Origin: Ashinkailepas kermadecensis
Taxonomy: Eukaryota > Arthropoda > Thecostraca > Neolepadidae
Reading direction: 5' to 3'
Length of the DNA: 64,000 nucleotides
Assembly: GCA_034440615.1 (NCBI GenBank)
Contig: JAOTOM010002263.1
Coordinates: forward strand, 1 to 64,000
The notes under the pieces were generated by a model, which saw only the letters and a list, made by a program, of their open reading frames with translations, was not told where the DNA came from and did no database searches. Positions 13,325 to 24,999 of this stretch are shown piece after piece. Within the stretch, counting starts at the first letter, position 1. Every line of letters begins with the position of its first letter. The position numbers were made by a program, and so were the translations under genes.

Positions 13325-13685
13325 GTTAGTGGTGGTTTCTATTACCACATGCCTTGTCACATGGGTTGATAGCTTGATACTCCAATGGCATAGACGTTTA
13401 AGACCCAATTTTTTTTTTTTTTATTGTAAGCCTTGCTTGATCGTCATGCAAAGAGAGCGTAATAATTTTGTAAGCCACTGTAGCACAGCAGAAGCTGTGT
13501 AGGATTGGAGGCGAATATGAAAAAATGATGGCCCCGACGAACAATTTCAGGACTTCAATAACCAGCAAAAAAAAACAAGAAATCGAATGTGTTTGGATAT
13601 CCCATTTCCCCTGCCAGTAAATGTTGACCTTGGTAAAATTGGACTAACTTTTTGAATACATTTTAATACAGGGTTTTTATGGGCG

Positions 13686-13738
13686 CTGTATAACCAATGC
13701 AGTTGATGTGCCCTAAAACCCAAATAACTAACTAACTA
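13686..13738 (+). mobile_element. SINE tail-like fragment
   Basis: GGCGCTGTATAACCAATGCAG and TTGATGTGCCCTAAAACCC with AACTAACTAACTAA resemble the SINE tail. A second copy is at 14484-14537 inside the fold-back cluster. Confidence 0.5.
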
Positions 13739-13759
13739 ATACAGGGTTTTAACAAAAAT

Positions 13760-15370
13760 GATGATTAGACAACTAATTTTCTCTGCAAATGATTACGTTT
13801 GAGTTGGCAAACAAATACCTGATCATAATCTTCACTGCAATATAGCACATGTATAACTATCCATACCTGGTGTGTCAGACATGTTTAAAAAATAAACACT
13901 TCATGCACTCAATTTAATACTCCGACATCAAAATCCTAATGTTTCTGCTTTAATTGGACATTCATTTCCAAGAATGAATACTTGCAACCTGATGTGTCCG
14001 CAGCCAAGGCTGGAAGTTCCTTGTGATGCTGTATTATTTTATTTTGCATATATTATATTAATTATTTTATGCATATATTATTTGTGTTAGACTTGATAAA
14101 GAAGAATTCAACACTTCATGCAATCAATTTAATAATCTGCCATCTAACTTACAGAACTTAACTTCACCTCATGTTTCTGCCTTAATTTGACATTTATTTC
14201 CGAGAACCACATGCGTCCTCGGCCAAGACCGGAAGGTCCTTGCGATGCTGTATTTTTAAAAAAATTTGCTGATGGCCGAAAAATTATTTTGGATGATTCT
14301 GGTTGTCCTGTTAGGTTAGATTATAATATGACATAAAATATTTTATATCATGCTACGTTCTCTGCCATTCTTACACTGCATATACTGGAGAATCACCACA
14401 TCCTTGGAAGTTTAGTAGATATTATTACTAAACTTACCTATGCAGATATATACAATGTGACCGGAAATGAGGACATGCAAGTTATGGGTGCTGTATAACC
14501 AATGCAGTTGATGTGCCATAAAACCCGAATAACCGACAGGACGTGAAAGCAGTACACGGCCTACTTATGGTGAAGACTTCAAAAATTACATATGAATAGA
14601 TACATAATATGAAAATAACCTAACCTAGACTAAGATAACAGTGTAATATATAAAGTATATTATATGGTAATATATAACCAAACCTAACTGGGAAACTAGA
14701 ATTGTCCAAAGCAAATTGTTGGGCCATGACAAGCATATGAAAAATAAAATAATACATCATTGCAAGGAACTTCCTGCATTGGCTGCGGATTGCAAGTATT
14801 CATTCTCGGAAATCAATGTTGAATTAAGGCAGAAACATAAGGTCTTCGATGTCGGTATTAAATTGAGTGTATGAAGTGTTCAACTTCTTTATCACGTCTG
14901 ACACACCGGGTACAGATAATAATACACAATGTGCTATATGTGCAGCATGAAGATAATTATCATGTATTTGTTTGCCAACTGAAAAGTAATCATTTGCAGA
15001 AAAATGAGTGTTTGCATCTTATTTTTACATTAAGATTCCATGTATTTCTTTTTACAAATTGAAGGAGAATTGAAATTGAAATTGAAACACATTTTACCTA
15101 GATTGTAATATATACTTTATTTTGCATATATAATTACATATGAATAGATAAATAATTTTTTTATTTTACAGAATGACCTAACCTAGACTAAGAACCTAGC
15201 ATAATATATAAAATATATTATGATTCATAGTATAATTGGACCTAACCAGAATACCAGAATCATCCAAAACAAATTTTTTGTCCATGACATCGCAGGAAAA
15301 ATAAAATAATACACCATAGCAAAGAACTTCCTGCCTTGGCTGTGGACGAGCTTTACCAGATCTTGGAAAG
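13760..15370. repeat. Fold-back cluster of AT-rich inverted repeats
   Basis: The segment around 13765-14060 reappears reverse-complemented at about 14735-15015 (TGCAACCTGATGTGTCCGCA against TGCGGATTGCAAGTATTC). The segment 14150-14345 is likewise inverted at about 15165-15350. A diverged direct copy is at 14085-14250. No terminal motif or coding region was recognised; probably nested copies of a non-autonomous element. Confidence 0.7.
14484..14537 (+). mobile_element. SINE tail-like fragment
   Basis: GGGTGCTGTATAACCAATGC followed by AGTTGATGTGCCATAAAACC; the counterpart of 13686-13738. Confidence 0.5.
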
Positions 15371-15789
15371 GTGCAGATGACCTGACGGTGGAGCCGAGTG
15401 GTGCTGGGATTCCAAATTAAGACATTTGTGGCTTAATCAGCCAGTCCTCCAGGCGGACACTACATATACACTACAGGAGCGTTTGAGTGGTGTTCGTGAG
15501 TGAGTGCCTTCTTGCATATGGATAGTAGGTTGGAATTGTGCACTCCCTTTCACCTGTCACTACGATTTGGGGAAAACCGTGTACTATTTCAATGCGTGGA
15601 AAAATGAGCCGTGGTATATGACTTCATGTTATTTATTCAATATTGGCAAATTTATGCACTCTTGTTTATGGAAATTTATACACTATTATATGGCTTCTCG
15701 ATGTCATACACTCCGATATTTTACCGAACCCAATAATTATACACTCAGTCCAAGACCCAGAAGTGAAAATCCAACACTGGTACTGCGTG

Positions 15790-16370
15790 AACCCTGGTCG
15801 TACCACCCCCCCCCAAAAATCCCTTTTACCCCCCAAAATTTTGAAGATTTTTTTTTTGTTGCCCCAATAACACAAAACCCCCCCCCCCCCCCCCTCTCCA
15901 CCCCCGAAAACCGGTCCGCCCCCCCCCAAAGGGCCGCCCAAATTTTCCCAGGGGTGGGGGGGGGAAGGGGGAGGGCAAAAGTAAAATTAAAATTAATTTC
16001 AGCCGCCCCCGCCTTAAAGGTTTGGGTGTTTATAAAAAAAAAAAAAAAAAATTATTTAAATAAATTTTTTGGTGGGTGAGCTTGGTTTAAGTTAATAAAG
16101 GCCCCCCTCCTTTCCCGGCCCCCCCTTGTTTTCCTCCACCCCCCCCCCCCACCCGGCCCCCCCACAAGAAAAAAAAAACACCCCCACCCTCCCAGCCGGG
16201 GGGGGGAAAGAAAAAAGGCGCCGCCCCCCCACCCAAAAAGAAGAAAAAAAAAAAAAAAAAAAAAAAAACGAGCCCCCCCAGGGTATTGTGTGTGTCAAAG
16301 AAAGGGGGCGAGGGAGGCCCCCACCCACAAAAATACAAACACAAAAAAAAAAAAAAAGGCATGCGGCCCA
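15790..16370. other. Homopolymer-rich, probably unreliable sequence
   Basis: Dense runs of C, G, A and T (up to about 18 bases) with no recognisable structure, unlike the flanks. This looks like low-quality consensus or gap fill rather than biology. Short ORFs here are not credible. Confidence 0.65.
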
Positions 16371-17005
16371 CCCGATCTACCACAGATAAGGCCAAGTGCT
16401 GCTCGCATTGTTCGATTATTAGCCGCCGCGATGAGATCACCTCACGAGGTTATAACTAATAAGAAACCGAGCTCGTGTCGGAGGGTTCGCATACCACAAG
16501 GCTATTGGCGCCACCAGTCGGGTACATCCACGAATCATTGCCGGTTGCTACGCGACCGAGCAGACACGCTGCCGTACAAAACTGCAATCTCAGCGTGCGA
16601 GGAGTGCATTAGGACTGAACCCTTGCCCTGTGACGAATCAGCAGTCAGCAACATCCAGCGAGGGCAATGGCCGCTGGCGTGTCGGGCCAATCGCGGCCCG
16701 GTTCACTTGCTGGTTTGCGCGTCATGTAGAACCGGCCAATGACAGTGCGGGTTGTACGCCGTCGATATATTTACGTGGGCCGACTCGTGTGTATATATGT
16801 GAGTACTAATGAAAATAAAAGGGGACTCGGAGAGAGAGACACCCCAGGAAACCGTGGTAGAACCATCACGTCTTTGCGAGTTCGGAGCGGACTGGCGTTC
16901 GCCTGTCGCGACTCAAAGTAGTTGGCGGGCCGATGAAGCTTCCAGCCCGGGAGTTCACTCATCACGGAGTTTTAACGAGTGAGCTGTGCACCTACTGTTC
17001 TGGGG

Positions 17006-17013
17006 TATAAAAA
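17006..17013 (+). promoter_or_regulatory. TATA-like box (weak)
   Basis: GGGGTATAAAAAGCGGGAGC is a good TATA match, but no supported transcript start or gene follows. Confidence 0.15.
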
Positions 17014-17319
17014 GCGGGAGCGATTGGTCTATCCCTAGATTTCCCACGGCCAGGGAAAAAACTACCCTATATGAGCTATCGGGACGGGAAATCAAACCGA
17101 CCATCTCGCGTCTCGCCTCTGGCGACGCGAGGTCAGCGGCGCGGCCTTGGCAAAGGTCAGCTCAGGTCAGTGCGGGGCGGCGTTTGGCGCAGCCGGTGGA
17201 ACATCATTCACCCATGTCAGGCGATGGTGTTGAAAACTGAAGGTACCAAGTCACGCCACTGAGTTGTGAAGGTGTGAAGGTGTGAAGGTGTGAAGTCAGT
17301 GAGTTGTGAGTGATGTGTA

Positions 17320-17324
17320 TGGGC

Positions 17325-17355
<31 letters not shown>

Positions 17356-17390
17356 TCTGTGTGTGTGTGTGTCTATGCTTGTGTGTATGT
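17320..17390. repeat. (TG)n microsatellite
   Basis: TG repeats with TATG and TCTG interruptions, preceded by GTGAAGGT repeats at 17265-17300. Confidence 0.93.
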
Positions 17391-18174
17391 ATTTATTCGG
17401 GTAAACCTTCGCGAGAACAACTGGGACCTGAAGCAATTTGGGACTCGATTTGATCTAGTGGACTCCCTTGGGCCTAATGGTTAAGAGAGAAAGTAATTGT
17501 GGGAGGGAAGGCGTTTGAGGATGGGAGAAATGGCACGGCTTGTTTTCGCTGAAGTTGTGATTTATCGGCAAGTCGTCTCGCTTCTCATTCCCATGTGGCA
17601 AATGTTTATGTGGTCGGGTAATGTGAAATTCAGTTAGCATGTTCACATAGACGATTGACCTTTGCAGTCATTCCAGGTCATTAACTCAACTTCACCTCAA
17701 ATGAGCCATCTGTGCGTTTAGTGACTGCAGGGTTTATTTGTACGCCAAAACCCATTTGCCCATCGTTTTTACGCCACAATGCAAAAAGATAGTGTTTCGG
17801 GTGCTATTTCGCAAGTTTTGAAGACGAGGTCGACACTTCAACCTTATCTGATCCTTGACCTCGGGGTTGAAGTGCAGTACCAGGACATTGGGGTACTGGT
17901 ACTGCATATAGTATTGGGGTACTAACAGTGCCCCAAAATTATAATAGATGCTCTGATGACAATTTGAAGCAGATGTTGGTTATTGCTCTTTGGTTACTGG
18001 CTATTGGTTATTGGTTTTACACCTGGAGTGATTGAACGCGAAGATGCTCGATTTTGTGGCGGGTGAATAAGTAAGCTGGCCTGGTATGTCACTCAGCAAT
18101 CCGGAGTACACAAATCCGGAGTACACAATTCTGGCATCACATCTCATCACGTGCAACACGTTCGTTGCTTTTCA

Positions 18175-18410
18175 TCTTGCTCTAGTTTGTTGTTTCATGT
18201 CGGCCTAGTTTGTTGTTTAATGTCGGCCTAGTTTGTTGTTTCATGTCGGCCTAGTTTGTTGTTTCATGTCTCTGGTGTCTTTCGGCCTAGTTTGTTGGTC
18301 AAATGTGGCCTAGTTTGTTGTGTCATTCGCTTTTTTTTTTTTATGTGGCCTAGTTTGTTGTGTCATGTCGGCTAGTTTGTTGTATGTCGGCCTAGTTTGT
18401 TGTTGTTGTT
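18175..18410. repeat. 23-bp repeat
   Basis: Copies of GGCCTAGTTTGTTGTTTCAT, ending in (GTT)n. Confidence 0.88.
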
Positions 18411-18554
18411 GTTGTTGTTCATGTCTGGTGCTTTCCCTGCGGAAATCCTGGGAGAGGGGTCACGGAGAATGGAGCACAGGGGGGGATCACGGAGAGGGGA
18501 GCACAGGGGTTAATATGACCGCAGCAAGGCGACAATGAGGTTGACAAAATGTCG

Positions 18555-18690
18555 CTCACGTGATGGCCTGAGGCCGTTACGTGATGGCCTCAGGCAAGTC
18601 GGCAATTATTGGCTGGACGCTCCTCACGTGTTGGCCCGGGCTCAGGCCATCACGTGATGGCCTGAGGCCATGGCCTGAGGCTGGACGCTC
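18555..18690. repeat. Palindromic CACGTG-containing repeats
   Basis: Contains the perfect palindrome GGCCATCACGTGATGGCC and repeated GGCCTGAGGC/GCCTCAGGCC in both orientations. Confidence 0.85.
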
Positions 18691-19159
18691 TGGGTGTTCA
18701 CCCGGGCTCATAATCGTCAAATGCGAGCGGCTTCATTCATTTATGCGTGGCTGCGTTTGCGACTGCGAGTGTAAGCCACGCTGGGCTACCTGACCGGCCA
18801 GCCAGGGAAGAGAGACTCAAGCGGCCAGCCAGGAAGGCTGGGCTCAAACGGCCGGCCAGCCAGGTGCCGACATGGAGCACACCCTGCCGCGCATCTCCGC
18901 GATTGCCATGATAAAAAGACCGCTTGACGAAAGTGCGGTGTCCCCCACGATGTAATCCCTGCCTTCCCGGAGGATCGCAGTTCATCTGCAACTCGCGGTT
19001 TGCCGGAATCGATCAGCTGGACACATAAGGTTCGTAAAAAGAGGCGAAGGCATTTGAAAATCTTGTTCGAACTGGTCGAGGAGCAAATATCTTCTAGACG
19101 ATCGGCCTGCGCACTTTGAATTTTGCCACGTATTTTTTTTTTTTTTGGGGGGGGGGGGG

Positions 19160-20055
19160 GGGGGGCAGGGTAGAATTTCAGCAGCGGACGGCCACATAGC
19201 TCTTCAATGAATAGGTCACAAAAACTGTGCTTGCAATCGTGAAAAGGAATTCCACCCAAAATTGGGAATCTTGCAGTCTAAGTCCTGACAGTGCCCGAGT
19301 GACGTCACGCGTCCACGTCGGCTGTGACGCCGCGCTCATCCAGCCGCCGCGTAACCATGGCAACAGCTGGCTCATCACGTCCGCGAGCCGCCGCGGCGGC
19401 TGTGGCGCCGCGCTCATCACGTCCAGCCGCCGCCGAGAAACGATTTTCCAGGTTGTTTACGTCACAGCGGCGCTGTTTTTCCCCATTATGACTCTCTATG
19501 ATAATCCACCATCGAGCCGCTGACGACAGAGCTCGTCAACAAGCAAACAACGTCGTCCCAGATACGGAATTGAAATTTACGCATGCGTGATATCATAAAA
19601 CGAGAGGTTATGGAAACATATCAGAAGTTTCGAGTAGATACTCGCACAGAGAAACGTAGACCGTAAGTTATAAACGGGAAGGAGAAGGGAAGAACGACAA
19701 GCGCTCTTAATCAAGACAATTGCGCACCGTAGTTTGTTTCACAGTAATAAACAAATGACCCTGAAGGCCCTGTCACCTACGGCTTACACCAAGATAAACA
19801 TGTTCCAAAGGAAAGTCGCCGAACACCGAAGTATCGCTCCAAGGCATCGATGTTGTGGTCCTCAATAGGCTGAGTTTGTGAATTGTGACCTAGCGACCGT
19901 TTGACCTCCTATATGGCCGGCCATCTGTCGGGTGCCCATACGTCGGAAGTGGGGTCGTGAGTCGAGTTTATGGATCATGACCTCGCGACCTCGCGACCTC
20001 GTGACCTCGTGACCTCGTGACCTCGCATTTGGCCGGCCATCTGTCGGGTGCTCAC
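19160..20055. other. No gene recognised
   Basis: Starts after a T-run/G-run (19130-19165). Contains GTGACGTCACGCG and CCGCCGCG-rich stretches, possibly regulatory CpG-rich DNA, but nothing identifiable. Confidence 0.5.
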
Positions 20056-20059
20056 ACGT

Positions 20060-20428
20060 CGGAAGTGGGGTCGTGGAGTCACACCGCCCGGAAAGTAGGG
20101 TCGTGGAGTCACACCGCCCGGAAAGTAGGGTCGTGGAGTCACACCGCCCGGAAAGTAGGGTCATGGAGTCACACCGCCCGGAAAGTAGGGTCGTGGAGTC
20201 ACACCGCCCGGAAAATAGGGTCGTGGAGTCACACCGCCCGGAAAGTAGGGTCGTGGAGTCACACCGCCCGGAAAGTAGGGTCGTGGAGTCACACCGCCCG
20301 GAAAGTAGGGTCGTGGAGTCACACCGCCCGGAAAGTAGGGTCGTGGAGTCACACCGCCCTGAAAGTAGGGTCGTGGAGTCACACCGCCCTGAAAGTAGGG
20401 TTGTGGAGTCACACCGCCCGGAAAGTCC
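20060..20428. repeat. 30-bp minisatellite, 12 copies
   Basis: Very homogeneous copies of GTCGTGGAGTCACACCGCCC plus GGAAAGTAGG. Because the unit is 30 bp, all six frames stay open or stop periodically. Confidence 0.97.
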
Positions 20429-20867
20429 AGCTTTGAACCGGCTGCGTGTGGTGTCTCGACTTCTTGAAAACTGCCATCTCATTGGTCGCAAACTAAACTT
20501 CCGGTCGAAATTATGCTTTTGTTTGCTTTTCTCTGCCCATCCACTATTTCGCCTAACTTAGGTCGTGTGGCTGTTTGTCAAATTGTTCAAATAATTGTTG
20601 TTATAATTAAAAGTCCATCTTTGTCTTTTCGACTCCAGCTGTTGCCATGGTTATGGAAGCGCCTGATTAAAACAGGCAGCAAAACATCCGCGCGTGCGTA
20701 CTCAGTCGCTGGATCGGTGATGACGTCACTAGTTCTGCCAGCTGTCGCTTTCTCGAACCATTGCGCCGTCTAATTTGAGTGTAAGTTTGCTTTGACAACG
20801 AAAAAGCTTGAAGTGATGTAACGCTTAGGCAGCCTCATGTACATTTCACTGATACATTGATAAGGGA

Positions 20868-20942
20868 AGGGGAAGGAAGGGAAAGGAAGGGAAAGGAAGG
20901 GAAAGGAAGGGAAAGGAAGGAAAAGGAAGGGAAAGGAAAGGT
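20868..20942. repeat. Purine 10-bp repeat
   Basis: (GGGAAAGGAA)n on the plus strand. Confidence 0.9.
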
Positions 20943-20944
20943 AC

Positions 20945-22440
20945 TCTTGCATGAAGAGTGACAACTTTGTGTTCACATTTGCAGTTCGCCCGCTCGATAT
21001 AAACGCCAAGTAAACACAGATCCTGTGTTCTGTATGTGTTCTTGTGTTATAAGACTGTGAACGCCGGGTTTTGGCGGTACTGCCCGCTGCTAACTCAGTT
21101 GACACGCGTAGCTGTTGGCCATCAGTGGATGTATCTCCCAATGTCTGGTAACGGGTGCTCACAGCATCCGTTACCATGGCAACAGCATCCGCCACTCACA
21201 ACACCTAGTGTACGCCACGGGTCTGTCTGCACCTGCTTCAGGCAAGGGCTGCCCCTGCCTCACAGCCTCCACCCACACTGTCGCCGGCCCGTGCTCAGAG
21301 ACCAGCGGAGGTCAGTGACCTCCACAGAGGACCCACCTCCGGCCACGCATCCGAGCAGGAGCAGAGCGGCGTGGCAGAGCAGCCTCATGGTGTCGGCGGC
21401 GACTCCTCCCACCGCCACCAGACGCCCACCACCGGCGACACCTGCTCAGCAGCACCGGACCACCAGACGCCCACCGCCGGCCGACGACTGGCCACACCTA
21501 GTTCGGCGTTCTCCCGCCAGGCGGCCGCCAATCAATAGACGACAATTCAGTCGGATCATGCTGGAGGGTCGAGCGGGCGGCAGGCGGTGGCAAGACCGGG
21601 GCAGAAGAGACACCCCGTCTCTTCTGCCCCGGTCACCCCGTATGTGGGAGATGTGATAGAGGGGAGGGGTACACATCATGGGCGTCACGACCAGTGGAAC
21701 TGGGCGGGAAAATCTGCCCACGAACCCAGGAGCATCACTGATTTTTGTTGTGTGGGGAGGGGGTGCAGTGGAATTGAAAGCCAAATTGAAATACATCGAC
21801 ACCCCTCCACGCGGAAATGGGAACACCTCTGATTTCGGCCACTTTGTTTTAGCATCCAGGAATTCACCATTTGTCTATTTGCGGAAACAAGCTACGGTGT
21901 CCTCGCCGAGAGCAAGTGTCAATCTTATCTTGTCTTTCCTGTTGATATCTTACGGTCGAGCCGGCCGCGGCGCTTCCACCGAAACTCATGGGGCACTTCC
22001 TCGCTAACTTATCGGGATCAGAGATGCTTTCTTGGCGATGTAGTAGCTGGCGCTGGCGGGAAGTTTGTAGTCACTCATGAGACAAGTTTAGTTTTCTCGA
22101 GGAACGGTTAGCTGGGCATTGTGATGGCCGCCAAAGCGACACCACGGATTTTGGATCGAGGCGAGAGGGCTTTGGGTAGACTTTTTCGTGCAAGAACATA
22201 TGAGCGCCATCAAATTTCCGAAATCCGACCACCATTTCCTAAATGGGTCCACCCACTTCTAGCTGCTTTGGTGCTACATTCCTCATGTGACAACTTGCTC
22301 CCTGATTTTCGTTCGGGACAAATATCGGCGTTCGTCGACCTCTGTACGGGATTGCTCTCGTAGCCTCCATTAACACACTCGGTAACAACCATATTTGAAG
22401 AAAAAAACATTTAGACGTGGAAAGACATAAAAAGCCTTTT
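20945..22440. other. No gene recognised
   Basis: 21100-21650 is GC-rich with CACCAGACGCCCACC repeats and a GGGGCAGAAGAGAC inverted pair at about 21598-21635. Overlapping open frames on both strands lack family matches. Confidence 0.5.
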
Positions 22441-22447
22441 CCGAAAC

Positions 22448-22725
22448 CCCGGTAGCTCAGTTGGTTAGAGCGCTGGCCTGCTCTGGTCTCCCCTGTCCTG
22501 GCAACGCAGGGTTCGAGTCGCTTCGCGCGCTCGCATTTAGCCCCCGGCTGGGAGGGTCAGTTGGCAGCTGGCCCGATAAGGCCGGGGACGAGCTACCGGG
22601 CGGCCGTGTCGGTGCATTGACGGCACGTTAAACTTTCGGTCAAAATTCTGCCGTTGAACTTGAATTAATGGATCGGGTGGTGGGGCCAGGGTTCACGCAA
22701 CAAGCTCTGCTTAGCAATAGGACCC
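22448..22725 (+). mobile_element. SINE family D, copy 2
   Basis: CCCGGTAGCTCAGTTGGTTA starts a tRNA-like head (A box) with B box GGTTCGAGTCGC, followed by the body shared with 7188-7512 and an end in CAGGGTTCACGCAACAAG. A distorted anticodon arm and a long body argue against a working tRNA gene. Confidence 0.78.
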
Positions 22726-23452
22726 TGGTTCATAAAGCCACCCCAACAAGAACTCGGATTAAATTTATAAAAAAGAATAAAAAAAAAAGACTCAGTTTTG
22801 AACAAGTTATCGGAATGGTCCGGCAATGCAAAAGCCGTTGATTTCAAAACAAATTGGATGCAACCCATGGTATGCAACCCTTGCCCATGCAACCCCATGA
22901 TAAAATCCATAACTATCGAAGTGCTCGAATGAACATTGAGCTAGTGTATATGAGCCACTTGCCAAGTATTTACTGAGTATAGCCAACGTGGACAGGTGTC
23001 GACTTGGTACACGTTGGGAGGGGACACCCCCAACCCCACCCCCATACTGGCCTGTTCTTCCCCTTCTCAATAATTTTAACTTCTACATGAGGCCGTGTAT
23101 TGACACCCCACCATCCAATTCACTCCAATTTACTGCAATTTCCACCAATTTAGTGGATCTGCCCCACCTCAGGGGCAGATCTAGTAGCTTCGCTGTAAGG
23201 ACAGATTTGCTCTTCTGCAGGATCACCACCGATTGATACAGCTTTAAAGACTGCCAGGTGGGGCACTCGAGCGTCCCTACAGGAATGTATCAAGAGGCCC
23301 GTTTTCGGTTGAAAAAAAAAATGTAGAGTACACTCAGAGTTTTCCGAATGGATAACTGTTTTAAGAGAAGTACCAAGTCTCAGGAGTTACAGGTTGGGAT
23401 CGAGTCTCAGGAATTACAAGTTGGGACAGAGCATCAGAAGTTACAGGAGGGG

Positions 23453-23668
23453 TGTCGAGTCTTCACGGGGGACACCCGCCCCCTGTGCCCTCCCCTGTGG
23501 TCCCCAGACGCTGCTCGGTACGGGCTGACCCCACTGACAGAGCCGTTGTGTCTGCAGGGATGGTGGACACCAGGGGACGCGAGTGTTCCCGGACACCCGC
23601 CCCCTGTAGTCCCCAGACTCTGCTCGGTATACAGGCTGACCCCACTGACAGACACGTAGTGCCTGCAG
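23453..23668. repeat. Tandem copies of the Wnt8 3' splice site and exon start
   Basis: CTGCAG|GGATGGTGGACACC occurs at 23562-23583 and again at the real exon start (23663-23684), about 101 bases apart. A further partial unit (ACACCCGCCCCCTGTG) is at 23470. Each unit carries CTGAC motifs upstream of its acceptor. Confidence 0.88.
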
Positions 23669-23874
23669 GGATGGTGGACACCAGAGGTCGCGAGTGTTCC
23701 CGCAGCCACGGCCCCGGTGTGAGCCGTGCCGAGGCCCGCAGCTGCCGCACACTGTGCCGCCAGTGCGGCCGCAGAGTGCGCCGACGCGCCACCGAGGTCA
23801 AGAGGTCTTGCAACTGCCGCTTCCACTGGTGCTGCCAGGTGACGTGCGACAGCTGTGTGGGGGTACACAAGTGA
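23669..23874 (+). CDS. Wnt8: Wnt8-type ligand, last coding exon
   Basis: Secreted, lipid-modified Wnt ligand acting on Frizzled/LRP receptors; only the C-terminal cysteine-rich domain is present. The peptide includes MVDTRGRECSR, EARSCRTLCRQCG and SCNCRFHWCCQVTCDSC. The SC..LC..CG spacing instead of the usual CCGRG, and the SCNC-FHWCC block, are typical of Wnt8 rather than Wnt1-7 or 9-11. Acceptor GCCTGCAG|GG; stop TGA at 23872-23874. The last canonical Wnt cysteine is missing because the frame stops after CVGVHK. The acceptor plus exon start is tandemly duplicated upstream (23453-23668). No other Wnt exon was found. Convergent with GBF1. Confidence 0.85.
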
Positions 23875-24048
23875 AAGTATCGATAGCTGCCGCGAGATGG
23901 TAGTAGTGTCAAGACGCAGTTGTCACTTCATTTTGAAAAGACGCGGGATAATTGCTCCTACACTGGAAGTACCTTTTAACACTAAATGAGGGTCACCGAG
24001 GTACGGGGCAGAACCCTGCGATCCCAGTGAACGAGTAGTCTAGGGGCT

Positions 24049-24213
24049 GCGGGGACGAGTAGTCTAGGGGTAAGCTGCCCGTCTCATGATCGAAAGATTG
24101 TAGGTTCGAGTCTCACCTGCCGCTACTCTTCGCCCGCGACCAATCGGCGTGAGAGATTGGCGACGCTACATGACCCAACGGTCGACGTGTCGTAAAACCA
24201 ATAATAAACCAAC
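24049..24213 (+). mobile_element. tRNA-headed SINE, family A
   Basis: Head with RNA polymerase III boxes (A: TCTAGGGGTAAG, B: GGTTCGAGTCTC), then the body CCAATCGGCGTGAGAGATTGG and the tail GTCGTAAAACCAATAATAAACC. The head is partly repeated just before the element (24030-24048). The anticodon-like loop CTCATGA suggests, but does not prove, a tRNA-Met origin. Lies 0.2 kb downstream of the Wnt8 stop. Confidence 0.85.
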
Positions 24214-24455
24214 CAGAGAGAGGCTCCCGTCTTGATTACACCCAGCGGTTTATTTGTCATTGCACCCTCACCACGAACAGCGTGGAAGGCGTCATGCGGG
24301 GCGCGCCAGTACACATAGAATAAAGAACTGCAACAGGCCACCTGGCCGAGGCGGCAACACAGCGGTCTAGCCGACAGCCGCGGCCGCCATCAATATCGTG
24401 CGTGGCGTCCGCGACCACTCGCCGCCGACACCATCCCACACTCGAAACTGCAGCC

Positions 24456-24935
24456 CAGGTCACCTGCTGACCTGTGTCAGGTCATATGCTGACCTGTCAG
24501 ATCACCTGCTGACCTGTCAGGTCACCTGCTGACCTGTCAGATCACCTGCTGACATGTCAGGTCACCTGCTGACCTGTCAGGTCACCTGCTGACCTGTCAG
24601 ATCACCTGCTGACCTGTCAGGTCACCTGCTGACCTGTGTCAGGTCATATGCTGACCTGTCAGGTCACCTGCTGACCTGTCAGATCACCTGCTGACATGTC
24701 AGGTCACCTGCTGACCTGACAGGTCACCTGCTGACCTGTCAGGTCACCTGCTGACCTGTCAGGACACCTGCTGACCTGTCAGGTCACCTGCTGACCTGTG
24801 TCAGGTCATATGCTGACCTGTCAGATCACCTGATGACCTGTCAGGTCACCTGCTGACCTGTGTCAGGTCATATGCTGACCTGTCAGATCACCTGATGACC
24901 TGTCAGGTCACCTGCTGACCTGTCAGGTCATTGAC
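24456..24935. repeat. 20-bp minisatellite
   Basis: About 23 copies of CTGACCTGTCAGGTCACCTG; the unit contains the inverted repeat TGACCTGTCAGGTCA, so it is hairpin-prone. Confidence 0.96.
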
Positions 24936-24999
24936 CCTGCCAGTGGGCACTGTTGCTCCCTCGCCGTCCAGGATTGCACAGGCAGGCCAACTGCCGCTT

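Noticed and set aside
21036..21656. 206-codon Pro/Arg/Thr-rich ORF
   Set aside because: GC-rich sequence with short repeats and opposing open frames; no recognisable domain or supported splice structure.
22448..22520. Functional tRNA gene
   Set aside because: The head has good A and B boxes but a distorted anticodon arm and a long SINE body shared with 7188-7512.
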